A stretch of 35,510 bases of DNA, from contig CALBTS010000288.1 in the NCBI GenBank assembly GCA_937968035.1, positions 1 to 35,510 on the forward strand, in the 5' to 3' direction. The stretch comes from an uncultured Methanomethylovorans sp. GTDB lineage: Archaea; Halobacteriota; Methanosarcinia; Methanosarcinales; Methanosarcinaceae. Within the stretch, counting starts at the first letter, position 1; the number at the start of each line of letters is the position of its first letter. Of the stretch, positions 8,004 to 16,322 are shown one piece after another. Below the pieces are notes generated by a model. It made no database searches, was not told the DNA's origin, and was given only the letters and a program-made list of their open reading frames with translations. Made by a program: the position numbers and the translations under genes.

Positions 8004-9035
8004 TTACTTTTGTAAGGAATCATAAAAAGACATATCAAATATATCTTTTTCTGTAAGTGGCTTCGTTATATATCCCAGTTCATACTGTATGTTTGCATAA
8101 TCCACAGTTGAGTTCACGATCAGATGAGGATCTGCCACCCATGTGCCATCCCACTCATTAATGGAGTTCTGGACAATGCTTATATTCATTTCCTGGTCAG
8201 CTGCATAGATCTGTGCTGCTTCCTCTGGATGCTCATTGTTGTACTCTGTAGCATCCACATGTGTTGCAACAATTGTAGCAACTACTTCAGAGTGGTTCCT
8301 GATGAGGTTTCCACTTACCACAACCACACAGCATGCGTGGTTAGGCATAATCTCCCCTGACTGAACCACTGTACGTCCATAGCCCTTTTCCTTTATTTCA
8401 GTTGGTGAAGGGTGTGGAAGGAAAACAGCATCAACCTGGCCAGCAGAAATAGCTGTGACAGCGTCTGCAGGTGTCATAGGCAGAATGGTTGCATCTTTAT
8501 CAGGGTCAATATTATTCGTTTTCAGCCAGTTTCTAAGCAATGTGTCCTGGATAGTTCCTGGTGGGAATGTAGCTATCTTCATTCCTTTGAGATCTTCAGG
8601 TTTTTCATAAGGAACACCTGTGCGTACTACGAGATCTGAACCCTGTACCTGGACAGCAGCTACGATCTTGGCATCAAGCCCTCCGCTTAGAGCGGATATG
8701 AATGGTGCTGCTCCCACATATGCCACATCGAGATCCCCAGCAAGCATGGATGTCATTTCCGGTGCTCCACTTGGGAAGAGATTATCTGTTGTTTTCACTA
8801 TACCCAAAGGTGCCAGATTATTGTCCCACCAGCCTTTCTCCTTTGCGGTAAGATATGCTATCTGATGCGTACTGGGCTGGTATCCAAAGTGTATCTCTGT
8901 GAGAGATTCTGTTAGATCTCCTGTAAGGTTTCCCTCTTGTTCAGGTTCAGTACAACCTGAAATAAACGCAATGGCCATCACAGCAGTAATAACAAAGATG
9001 GCTCCCAGAATTCTGTTAATATTTTTGCTGTTCAT
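8004..9035 (-). CDS. Lipoprotein substrate-binding protein of the ABC importer
   Basis: A 343-residue NMT1/SsuA/TauA-like binding protein. The N-terminus is a signal sequence ending in a lipobox (FISGC, Cys28), so it is probably lipid-anchored outside the membrane. The periplasmic-binding fold follows with IHFGYQPSTHQIAYLTAKEKGWW, a hinge region, and TFPPGTIQDTLLRNWL. Family members bind sulfonates, taurine, nitrate or the thiamine precursor HMP; nothing in the sequence decides between them. Sulfonates such as coenzyme M would suit a methanogen, but that is inference. ATG 9035 has AGAGGT 6-7 nt upstream, which favours it over the in-frame ATG at 9056. It is the first gene of the operon, behind a promoter with an inverted repeat (9055-9072). 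Confidence 0.9.
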   Translation of the reverse strand: MNSKNINRILGAIFVITAVMAIAFISGCTEPEQEGNLTGDLTESLTEIHFGYQPSTHQIAYLTAKEKGWWDNNLAPLGIVKTTDNLFPSGAPEMTSMLAGDLDVAYVGAAPFISALSGGLDAKIVAAVQVQGSDLVVRTGVPYEKPEDLKGMKIATFPPGTIQDTLLRNWLKTNNIDPDKDATILPMTPADAVTAISAGQVDAVFLPHPSPTEIKEKGYGRTVVQSGEIMPNHACCVVVVSGNLIRNHSEVVATIVATHVDATEYNNEHPEEAAQIYAADQEMNISIVQNSINEWDGTWVADPHLIVNSTVDYANIQYELGYITKPLTEKDIFDMSFYDSLQK

Positions 9036-9054
9036 ATCGATACCTCTTTTTCTC

Positions 9055-9072
9055 AATAATGGAACCGTTATT
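9055..9072. promoter_or_regulatory. Inverted-repeat operator candidate for the ABC operon
   Basis: AATAATGG (9055-9062) and CCGTTATT (9065-9072) form an inverted repeat with one mismatch and a 2-bp centre. A minus-strand TATA-like ATTAAATATAG (9078-9088) predicts transcription start near 9058, so the repeat covers about -14 to +4. That is where archaeal repressors commonly block transcription. The divergent HTH regulator is the obvious candidate to bind it. Confidence 0.5.
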
Positions 9073-9123
9073 CTGAGCTATATTTAATGTTTCCTGTGAG
9101 GTATAAAGCAATTTTCCTGAAAG

Positions 9124-9156
9124 TATAAATATAAGCTTGCCCCTTACCGCTTAAGG
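9124..9156 (+). promoter_or_regulatory. Promoter and small inverted repeat before the HTH regulator
   Basis: TATAAATA (9124-9131) predicts transcription start near 9153. CCTTA (9142-9146) and TAAGG (9152-9156) form an inverted repeat over that start, in the same relative place as the repeat in the divergent ABC promoter but with a different sequence. It could serve autoregulation. Confidence 0.4.
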
Positions 9157-9183
9157 ACACTATATTTGAGGTATGGAGGAAAC

Positions 9184-9705
9184 ATGGAATCATCTGATAG
9201 GATAATGAATGCTATAATCGATTCTTACGACGAGTTCCAGAGAACATTTTCTATAATATTGAAAGAAGACATTGGTATGACTGCAGTGGAATTTGCGCAG
9301 GAGGCTAGCATACCCGCGAGCACTTTGTACAAGATCATGTCAGGCAAAAGAGAGCCTAACATGAAAACATTGAGACAGATAATTAAAACTATAAAAAGAC
9401 TGCAGAATGCTGAAAAGGGAGATTTTATAGCTGTCATTGCTGCAAGGCCGGTGCTTGACAATATAAGGGAGACAAAGAAAAAGATAGGAGGAAACCTCTG
9501 TACTATAAGGGAATATTCTGCCACTTCCATAGAAGAAGCCATCATTGCAGCAGTTAAAGCAGAGCGTGAAGGCGCATGTGCCCTGGTATGCGCGCCTATT
9601 ATAAGTTCTACTGTAGAAAAAATACTAAGGATCCCCGTGGCTACGATCATGCCAAGGAACAGTCTGATGGAAGCAATAGAAAGAGTGTCAAAAAAAATAA
9701 GTTAA
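9184..9705 (+). CDS. HTH transcriptional regulator with C-terminal sensor-like domain
   Basis: A 173-residue protein. Residues about 30-70 form an Xre-like helix-turn-helix (MTAVEFAQEASIPASTLYKIMSGKREPNMKTL). Residues about 80-173 form an alpha/beta domain (FIAVIAARPVLDNIRE ... EGACALVCAPIISSTVEKILRIPVATIMPRNSLMEAI) whose pattern recalls the PrpR N-terminal sensor fold, so it may bind a small ligand; that resemblance is from memory of the family. GGAGG (9175-9179) lies four bases before the ATG. The TTG at 9166 is in frame, but the ATG is preferred. It is divergent from the sulfonate-type ABC operon and probably controls it. It ends at a hairpin shared with the convergent S-layer gene. Confidence 0.8.
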   Translation: MESSDRIMNAIIDSYDEFQRTFSIILKEDIGMTAVEFAQEASIPASTLYKIMSGKREPNMKTLRQIIKTIKRLQNAEKGDFIAVIAARPVLDNIRETKKKIGGNLCTIREYSATSIEEAIIAAVKAEREGACALVCAPIISSTVEKILRIPVATIMPRNSLMEAIERVSKKIS

Positions 9706-9707
9706 TT

Positions 9708-9735
9708 GAATTTATCGGATAGAACCGATAAATTC
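9708..9735. terminator. Bidirectional terminator between regulator and S-layer genes
   Basis: A perfect 11-bp stem (GAATTTATCGG, 9708-9718, with CCGATAAATTC, 9725-9735) encloses a 6-nt loop. On the plus strand it is followed by TTTATTTTTT (9737-9746), and on the minus strand by a T-run opposite the A-tract at 9690-9700. The S-layer stop codon (9712-9714) lies inside the stem. One hairpin can therefore end both convergent transcripts. Confidence 0.75.
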
Positions 9736-12700
9736 ATTTATTTTTTCCTTTGCCATTTCCACTGTCCAGCCGCCAGCAGTGAACAGATAGCCAACCCCTG
9801 CCGCAGCCAGCAGGATGATACCTCCGAGAACATACCAGACAGTACCAGATTTCTCCAGTACTTCATAAGTAACGCTCAGTTGCTGAACTGAAACTATATA
9901 TGTGCCTGGCTCTTCTTCCACATGGACAAATTCCAATGTAGTGGAATTTCCATTGTTAAGTGCCACTTCCTGAGAACCTACCACAGTACCATTGATCTTC
10001 AATTCAACAGTATAGTTACCAGGTGCTGTTCCAGTGTTTGCTACATTTACAGAGATAGTTGCTTCATCTCCAGCCCTTACCTCAAGTGGCGAGATCTGCA
10101 GGTTAGTAAAGGTGAACTTAGCAGCAAGTTCCTTTACCTCAAAGTTAAGTTCCGTATCCAGTAACCCGGACTTGGAAGCTGTCACCTTGTGCATGCCCAC
10201 TTCTGTAACAGTATAGGTAACATTTCCATCTTTTGAAGTGTTGCCTATGAACTTACCATCAAAAGTGACCTCCGCACCCTCGATAGCTTCTCCTCCTATG
10301 GCCTTAAGGACACGGAATTTAGCATTAGTTCCCTCATAAACTTCTTCGGGAGTGACATCTATGGTCATCTTCCTTGATTCGTCCTGAGCGGATATTACCT
10401 CAAGCTTGGAACTTGCAGAAACATATCCTTCCTTTTCTGCGTTTATGGTGAAGTTACCGGTCTTGTCCGGCGTATACCTGAGTGTGCCTTCTTCAGAAGT
10501 GGAACCAATGGTCTTACTATCGATCTTTAATGTTGCATTGCTTACGGCCATGCCTCTGGAGGTGACCGTTATTGTCATTGCGGTACCTTCAGTGACCACT
10601 TCACTGTTATCGATCTCAAGTGCTTCAGATGCGGATGTTTGCACCTCCACGAAGGGATAGAACCTGACCGTGCTATCATCAGCTACCTTGAAGTTGATAT
10701 CACCCATCACAGTGATCTCTTTATCCTTTGAAAGAGAAATGGAATCCTCATTCTTCATGGTAATGCCGTCTTCCGAGATACTGGTCACTTCCATCTCATC
10801 AAAAGTTTCACCACTTTCTACGGATATGTACTCATCAGATATCTGGAAGATACCGTCTACGAACACAGCACTGCTTTCAGTCCCCTGGAAAACATCCTGG
10901 AAGTGAACGGCTATAACAGGTACATCATCAACGTCTCCTACATCCATTTCGTATACGTAGGTCCCGTCTGAGGCAATGATGTCGTCGTCGACTTCATCGC
11001 CATCCTTTGTAAGGCTGACATACACAGTGTCACCATTTACATCAACTTCAACAATGCTCAGAGCATAACCCTCTTCCAGTACTAACGATGTGCCTGAGAT
11101 AAGAGATGTCTTATCACTTTCGTCCAGAAGCACCTCGGACAACTGACCCTGGGAAACAAGGCTTAGCTCATCTGTAAAATCGTTTTCAGGATACCCTGCA
11201 AAATATTTCTCAGCCATGAACCCTATTACCTCGAATTCTCCCCAGTCATCGTACTCGAAACTTACATCCTCAGGAGTAGAGGTATATACAAGGTCTCCAT
11301 CGTCAATTGTTCTGTCTGACAGTTCTGTGATCTCCAGTTTCTCGGTGCCTATTCCTTCATCGATGTTGTAATAGAAACCCTCAAAGTTAAGAGGTGTCCA
11401 TTCAAATTCCTCCTCAGCAACAGTACCTCTTAGCTCATAGGTACCGGCCTCTGACATGTCAACAAAGGGAGCGAACCTCAAAACAGAATCATCAGCAACG
11501 ATGAACTTCAATTTCCCCATGATACTGGCAACCTTGCCCTTATTAAGGGATATTGAATCTTCATTTTCCATGGTTATTTTTTCATCGCTAACAGTGTTTA
11601 TTTCCATTACACCATAGCTATCACCGGATTCAATGCTGATGTATTCATCGGAGATCTGGAATATAGCGTCAATAAATACTGCACTGGCTTCTGTACCCAT
11701 GAAGATATTACCAAAGTGCACAGCTATGATGGCTACATCATCACTGTCTCCCAGATCAGCTTCATACACGTATGTGCCATTATCCTTTACGATTGTTTCA
11801 TCGACCTGTGAGCCTTCTTTGGAAAGTGTCACATATACGTTGTCACCATCTGTATCAACTTCTACGATGTTCAGGGCATACCCATCTTCCAATGTAAGGC
11901 TCGAACCTGCATAAAGAGATTTTTTGTCATTTTCATCTATAAGCACCTTGGAAAGCATACCATCCGACATGACACTTACCTCATCAGCGAATTCTGTAGT
12001 GTCAAGGTACCCTGCGAAGTATTTCTCAGCCATGAACCCTACGACCTGATAATCGCCCCAATCATCGTACTCGAACTCGGTGTTTATGGGCGTGGTCTCA
12101 TATTCAAGGTCACCCTCATCGATGGACCTGTCGGAATCGCTTTCGAGATGTACGGTCATGGTCTCTGATCCTTCACCTGTGTCAAGGTCATAGTAGAAAC
12201 CAGAGTAGCTCAGAGCGGTCCATGTGTAATCAAGGGACTGGTTGGCATCAGCATCCCAGATACGATCGCCACTTAAATACGTTCTAGAAACTACCGCCCA
12301 GGTCCATTCCTGCTGGTCTTCCCCATTCACATTTGATGCTATCGCAGTAACGTTATAAGAGCCCAGCTCCTCACCATCAACACTAAATGATGCGAGAGAT
12401 ACGGAATCGTTCGTTTGCTCCAGATCTCCATCTATATACCATTCTATATCTGCATCCTGATTTGTTTCAACTGTGAAATTCTGGTAAGTATCCAACACAC
12501 TTGAAGGATCATCTTCAGGACTGAAATCTGTGATCTCCAGTGAATCGTTCTCTGCTTCTGCAACTGTCCAGTCCCATATCTGTTGATCTGAGCCGTTCAC
12601 ATTGGTCGCTATCGCTGTTACATTATATGTGCCTGCAACAGCCGTGTTGTTCGAATAAGAACCTGATGATCCTGTTTCAGTATCCATCTCAATCCCATCG

Positions 12701-13410
12701 ATGAGCCATCTGATAGTAGCTTCCTGATTGAGTGTAATACCAAATTCCATTGAATTTCCTGTCGTTGAGTCGGGAGTGGTGTCAGCTGGATTGAAACCTG
12801 TGATTGACAGTGATTCATTTGTTGCGTTTGAAACAGTCCAATCCCAGGTCTGCTGGTCAGTACCGTTCAGGTTAGATGCAATAACTGTTACATTATATGT
12901 TCCAGCCACAGCTGTGTTATTTGAATATGAATCTGAGGAACCTGTAACGTTTTCCATTTCATTCCCATTGATAAGCCACCTGACAGTAGCTTCCTGATTG
13001 AGTGTGACATCGAAATCTACTGTGTCCCCGGCTGCAGATTCGGGAGTTGTATCGTCAGGATTGAAGTCTGTTATCGACAAAGGTTCATTTTCCACGGTCC
13101 ATGTCCAGATATACTGGTCAGTTCCATTGGCATTTTGTGCTTTGGCTGTAAGATTATATTCCCCTGCAGATGCACCATCATTTGAATATTCAGAAGTGGT
13201 TACTGATGCATCTGTTTTGACCAGTGAGCCATTCAAAAACCAGGTAACATTAGCAGTTTCATTTATGTTCACACTGAAATCCGGGCTGTTACCAACTATC
13301 GAAGTCGGATCGCTGGCGGGAGAGTGGTCAGAAATGCTTGGGATCGCAATTGCGCCACCTGCCAGCAGTATCAATACTAAATATATAGCAAAACCTAAAC
13401 GGGTTTTCAT
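9712..13410 (-). CDS. Large S-layer family protein with Ig-like repeats and two DUF1608 domains
   Basis: A 1232-residue surface protein, counted from ATG 13410, where TAGGT lies upstream. A signal peptide (KTRLGFAIYLVLILLAGGAIA) comes first. Four Ig/PKD-like repeats follow at about 24-106, 112-193, 202-283 and 292-373, with a 90-residue period between copies two, three and four. Next come two Methanosarcinales S-layer domains (DUF1608 type) at about 377-652 and 658-923, each with FEYDDWGxxxVxGFMAEKYFAGY. Two PEGA/Big-like domains lie at about 930-1095 and a CARDB-like domain at about 1098-1185. A single membrane helix spans about 1191-1211, ahead of a short basic tail. Many NxT/NxS sequons suggest N-glycosylation. 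The DUF1608 pair is the core of the known M. acetivorans S-layer protein, which is much shorter. This version may be an accessory surface protein. Confidence 0.9.
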   Translation of the reverse strand: MKTRLGFAIYLVLILLAGGAIAIPSISDHSPASDPTSIVGNSPDFSVNINETANVTWFLNGSLVKTDASVTTSEYSNDGASAGEYNLTAKAQNANGTDQYIWTWTVENEPLSITDFNPDDTTPESAAGDTVDFDVTLNQEATVRWLINGNEMENVTGSSDSYSNNTAVAGTYNVTVIASNLNGTDQQTWDWTVSNATNESLSITGFNPADTTPDSTTGNSMEFGITLNQEATIRWLIDGIEMDTETGSSGSYSNNTAVAGTYNVTAIATNVNGSDQQIWDWTVAEAENDSLEITDFSPEDDPSSVLDTYQNFTVETNQDADIEWYIDGDLEQTNDSVSLASFSVDGEELGSYNVTAIASNVNGEDQQEWTWAVVSRTYLSGDRIWDADANQSLDYTWTALSYSGFYYDLDTGEGSETMTVHLESDSDRSIDEGDLEYETTPINTEFEYDDWGDYQVVGFMAEKYFAGYLDTTEFADEVSVMSDGMLSKVLIDENDKKSLYAGSSLTLEDGYALNIVEVDTDGDNVYVTLSKEGSQVDETIVKDNGTYVYEADLGDSDDVAIIAVHFGNIFMGTEASAVFIDAIFQISDEYISIESGDSYGVMEINTVSDEKITMENEDSISLNKGKVASIMGKLKFIVADDSVLRFAPFVDMSEAGTYELRGTVAEEEFEWTPLNFEGFYYNIDEGIGTEKLEITELSDRTIDDGDLVYTSTPEDVSFEYDDWGEFEVIGFMAEKYFAGYPENDFTDELSLVSQGQLSEVLLDESDKTSLISGTSLVLEEGYALSIVEVDVNGDTVYVSLTKDGDEVDDDIIASDGTYVYEMDVGDVDDVPVIAVHFQDVFQGTESSAVFVDGIFQISDEYISVESGETFDEMEVTSISEDGITMKNEDSISLSKDKEITVMGDINFKVADDSTVRFYPFVEVQTSASEALEIDNSEVVTEGTAMTITVTSRGMAVSNATLKIDSKTIGSTSEEGTLRYTPDKTGNFTINAEKEGYVSASSKLEVISAQDESRKMTIDVTPEEVYEGTNAKFRVLKAIGGEAIEGAEVTFDGKFIGNTSKDGNVTYTVTEVGMHKVTASKSGLLDTELNFEVKELAAKFTFTNLQISPLEVRAGDEATISVNVANTGTAPGNYTVELKINGTVVGSQEVALNNGNSTTLEFVHVEEEPGTYIVSVQQLSVTYEVLEKSGTVWYVLGGIILLAAAGVGYLFTAGGWTVEMAKEKINEFIGSIR
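12543..13340 (-). repeat. Tandem 270-bp Ig-like repeats inside the S-layer gene
   Basis: The coding region holds related repeat units about 270 bp long. Units two and three are the closest pair: both encode TLNQEAT[VI]RWLI and SYSNNTAVAGTYNVT. Unit one is more diverged, and a fourth, also diverged, lies just downstream in the gene (about 12280-12540). Such repeats can expand or contract by recombination. Confidence 0.7.
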
Positions 13411-13453
13411 GATATAACCTACCATATTTCTACTTTACTTGATTTCTCGCATT

Positions 13454-14452
13454 TTATGTATTATCTGCTATCTTTAACTGTTCATAGCCTTTTCGTTCCA
13501 CTTGTAACACAGTACCATCCGACTTCTGTATGGAGATCGATTTCTCATGAGGTAAGACCTCTCCGATCATACTGATATTGCCCAGCTTCAGCACTTCTTC
13601 AATGCCCTCCGGCCTTACAGTGAAGATCAGTTCAAAATCACCTCCAGTATAAAGAGCCATAGAATTTAGAGTTACCCTGTCGAAAGACATTAATGCTTTT
13701 ACCTCTGGCTGCAAAGGCAGCGCCTTTTCCTGTAGTCTGAACCCAACTCCTGAAGCTCTGGAAAGATCATATAGTGACATTGCAATGCCATCACTTGTAT
13801 CCATCATGCTTGTCACATGACCCATGGATGCAAGTTCCATTGCTTCCCTTATGCGGGGCATGGGTTGCAACAAAGACTTCAGGACACTAGCCGGTGCATC
13901 AATACCATTTTCCAGGGCATACAGTGCAACACCCGCAGAACCTGCGTATCCTGTAACACACACCTTATCTCCTACCCGTGCACCCTTTCTTGTTAACAGT
14001 TCTCCTTTTGGTACAGTTCCAAGAGCAGTGCCGCAAATAGTAAGTTCATCATGGGTGTCAATATCCCCTCCTATGACCGCAGTATCGTATTCCCTGGTAC
14101 AGTCCCTCATGCCTCTTGCTATCTCTTCCACAAAACTGACATCTGTATCACGTGGAAGACCTATAGCAGCCAGTAAACCCGTTGGTCGGGCACCCATAGC
14201 GGCAATATCGCTAAGGTTAACTGCTGCCGACATCCACCCGATCTGCCAGGGACTCATCTGCTTGGGAAAATCTGTCATGCGGTGCAGCATATCCGTGGTA
14301 ACTACGAGATATGAACTTTCATTTATATCGATAACTGCACAGTCATCAGCACCTGCGCCTGAAATAACTCCATCCGGCAGTTCATGGAATATAGTAGAAA
14401 GGATTGATATAAGGGGTCTTTCCCCAAGCTGTGAAACTGGTATATAGTTCAT
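13454..14452 (-). CDS. thiL: Thiamine-monophosphate kinase ThiL
   Basis: A 332-residue PurM/ThiL-fold kinase that phosphorylates thiamine monophosphate to thiamine pyrophosphate with ATP. Family marks include SGAGADDCAVI (31-41), VTTDML (51-56), AVNLSDIAAMGARP (77-90), the metal-binding GGDIDTHDE and the MMDTSDG motif. The usual TTDMLVEGVHF segment reads TTDMLHRMTDFP, a common archaeal variation. The length is normal. TTTATAAA-like sequence at 14479-14489 on the minus strand suggests a promoter with a leader of a few bases. The S-layer gene lies 43 nt downstream on the same strand but has its own promoter-like sequence, so linkage is probably not functional. Confidence 0.93.
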   Translation of the reverse strand: MNYIPVSQLGERPLISILSTIFHELPDGVISGAGADDCAVIDINESSYLVVTTDMLHRMTDFPKQMSPWQIGWMSAAVNLSDIAAMGARPTGLLAAIGLPRDTDVSFVEEIARGMRDCTREYDTAVIGGDIDTHDELTICGTALGTVPKGELLTRKGARVGDKVCVTGYAGSAGVALYALENGIDAPASVLKSLLQPMPRIREAMELASMGHVTSMMDTSDGIAMSLYDLSRASGVGFRLQEKALPLQPEVKALMSFDRVTLNSMALYTGGDFELIFTVRPEGIEEVLKLGNISMIGEVLPHEKSISIQKSDGTVLQVERKGYEQLKIADNT

Positions 14453-14600
14453 AGGATATCATTCAGTGTTTGAAAAAATTTTATAAATAAACCAGACAAC
14501 TTTTATTTAATTGTATGTGTCATAGACATTCATCCAATATAATATTTAAGGCTTCCACACCTTCTACAGATCATGGCTTTCAATAAAAAGGATTACAGGG

Positions 14601-15467
14601 TTATCGTTTCCTGTGTACCTGGCGGCCTATTACAAATACAATAGTAATTAGAACGGAAAGCACTATTGCAATTGGAAGCAGATATCCCACCAGGATCACC
14701 ATAGCTCTGACAGTTGACACAAAACCTTGTACTGAACTGGAAAGAGCATCCCTCATGCCCCAGGAATGTGTGATAGGTGTTGGTTCTGTTACTCTGATAT
14801 TGATCGTAGCGAGATCTATCCTGTTGTCCAGATACTGCAACCTTCCAGTAAGACTATCTATTTCTCCACGCACCCTCTCAAGTTCTTGTTCTACGCTGAG
14901 CACTTCTTCGACGGTATTGGACATATTAAGGATCTCAGTCAGGCGTTTTTCCTGCTTTTGCAGATTGTTGAGCCTTGCTTCCAGGTCTATGTATTCCTCT
15001 GTTACATCAGTACCTGTTATACTTTTAGAACTAAGGTCACCCAGATTTTCAATATCTTTCACAAAAGCAGTATAATTTTCTGAGGGGATCCTTACTGTAA
15101 CATAGCCCTCCTGACGAGGAGTACTATCATATGAAAGATCATACACAGAAGAACTGGATACATAACCTCCTGCTGCTGTTGTCATTGTAATTATATCGTC
15201 TACAGTCCTGGATGCATTGTCCACTTCTATAGACATCTCTACACTCGTAATGGTCTTCCTTTCAGAAACGTAAACTTCAGAAGTGACATCTTCCGCGAGC
15301 ATTTCATCACTCGCATATTCGTATGATACACTGTTCTTAGAAGCAGGGTACACGGTGACCTGAGGGGATTGAAGTGATGACTCTGTGCTCATTTGAGATA
15401 TACAGCCTGCAACACTTGTTCCTATGAAGATCAATAATACAACCAGCAGCTGATAGGTTCTTTTCAT
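14601..15467 (-). CDS. DUF4349 lipoprotein
   Basis: A 288-residue protein with a lipoprotein signal ending in VAGC (Cys22). A serine-rich stretch follows, then a DUF4349 domain from about residue 70 to 240: SVEMSIEVDNASRTVDDI, GGYVSSSS, VTVRIPSENYTAF and a long coiled coil (EEYIDLEARLNNLQKQEKRLTEIL ... VEQELERVRGEIDSLTGRLQYLDN). A single membrane helix lies at about 256-281, ahead of a basic tail (GRQVHRKR). Family members are cell-surface proteins of unknown role, common in bacteria and Methanosarcinales. Having both a lipobox and a C-terminal helix implies that both ends are anchored. It stands alone between thiL and the nrd operon. Confidence 0.85.
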   Translation of the reverse strand: MKRTYQLLVVLLIFIGTSVAGCISQMSTESSLQSPQVTVYPASKNSVSYEYASDEMLAEDVTSEVYVSERKTITSVEMSIEVDNASRTVDDIITMTTAAGGYVSSSSVYDLSYDSTPRQEGYVTVRIPSENYTAFVKDIENLGDLSSKSITGTDVTEEYIDLEARLNNLQKQEKRLTEILNMSNTVEEVLSVEQELERVRGEIDSLTGRLQYLDNRIDLATINIRVTEPTPITHSWGMRDALSSSVQGFVSTVRAMVILVGYLLPIAIVLSVLITIVFVIGRQVHRKR

Positions 15468-15526
15468 GCGATTAACTCCAACACTATATTGTATGGAGTC
15501 TGGCGCATAAAAAAATTATGTAAGCT

Positions 15527-16312
15527 TCAAATGAATTCGAAGTTAACCCGTTCATTGCCTGCTTCTTTTGTCCTTATCCAGACATTATGCAGGAAAGGAT
15601 ATGCAGCTTTAGCCATCTCAAGTAATTCTTCTCTTGTAAAAGGCTTTATGTCCCTTAAGTTCTCAGACATTGCATTTTCAGGCAGTCCCTGTTGTATCAC
15701 ATAGGCTATATCTTTGTCCTTAATATAAGAGGATAAAAACCGACCTATAGCAGCAATGTCTTCCTTGCTGCCCACAAGGCCGGGTATAACAGTAGTTCTT
15801 ACTTCCAGATGTGAATTACTCTTGGAAATAAGATCAAGGCTCTTTGCGATATTTCCTATCACTTCCTCTGGTTTCAGATTAAGGTTATATTCATCACATC
15901 CAATGACCTTACCGTAAGATATAGGGTCGTTCATAGGAGCCTTGATATCCAGGAAAAAACCGTCCACTAATGATTCCTTTAGGAGTTCTTCAATAACCTG
16001 TGGATAGAAACCATTGGTGTGTATGCCGACAAGCAACCCCTTTTTCTTAGCAAACCTTGACAGTTCCTTCACAACGTTTTTTTGTAGAAGGGGCTCTCCG
16101 CCGGAAATTACGAGACTGCTTATAAATGGGATGGAACTTTCAATTTTATCCTTCAGGACCTTCAATTCAACAAGGTCGGATCCTGTCAGGATCTCATAGT
16201 TCTGGCAGTAGGGGCAGCGGAAAGGGCATCCTCTTAAAAAGAGAACTACTGCCGCTTTCCCATGCCAGTCTACCGTCGAAATGGGTATGTATGAGCCGTA
16301 ATTGGCTTTCAT
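15527..16312 (-). CDS. nrdG: Anaerobic ribonucleotide reductase activating protein
   Basis: A 261-residue radical SAM enzyme that generates the glycyl radical on NrdD. The 4Fe-4S motif is CPFRCPYC (Cys29, Cys33, Cys36), followed by QNYEIL. The SAM-contacting SGGEPLLQK and the later LDIKAP segment are typical of the PflA/NrdG activase family. At 261 residues it is longer than E. coli NrdG and fits the archaeal type. It starts 10 nt after the nrdD stop behind a GTGGTG ribosome binding site, so it is translated from the nrd operon. Downstream, a run of seven T on the minus strand near 15510-15520 may end the transcript. It may also activate the second NrdD at 3276-5078. Confidence 0.9.
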   Translation of the reverse strand: MKANYGSYIPISTVDWHGKAAVVLFLRGCPFRCPYCQNYEILTGSDLVELKVLKDKIESSIPFISSLVISGGEPLLQKNVVKELSRFAKKKGLLVGIHTNGFYPQVIEELLKESLVDGFFLDIKAPMNDPISYGKVIGCDEYNLNLKPEEVIGNIAKSLDLISKSNSHLEVRTTVIPGLVGSKEDIAAIGRFLSSYIKDKDIAYVIQQGLPENAMSENLRDIKPFTREELLEMAKAAYPFLHNVWIRTKEAGNERVNFEFI

Positions 16313-16322
16313 TACACCACTA

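Noticed and set aside
12280..13340. Regular repeats that might suggest a CRISPR array
   Set aside because: The period is about 270 bp, the units are in frame and encode Ig-like domains, and there are no short spacers.
12998..13417. Plus-strand frames of up to 139 residues across the S-layer gene
   Set aside because: They are antisense to repeats of a signal-peptide-bearing protein and show no domain of their own.
14573..14644. A 23-residue plus-strand ORF (MAFNKKDYRVIVSC...) with a TATA-like sequence upstream
   Set aside because: Too short, overlaps the end of the DUF4349 gene, and matches nothing I recognise; perhaps a remnant of a gene start.
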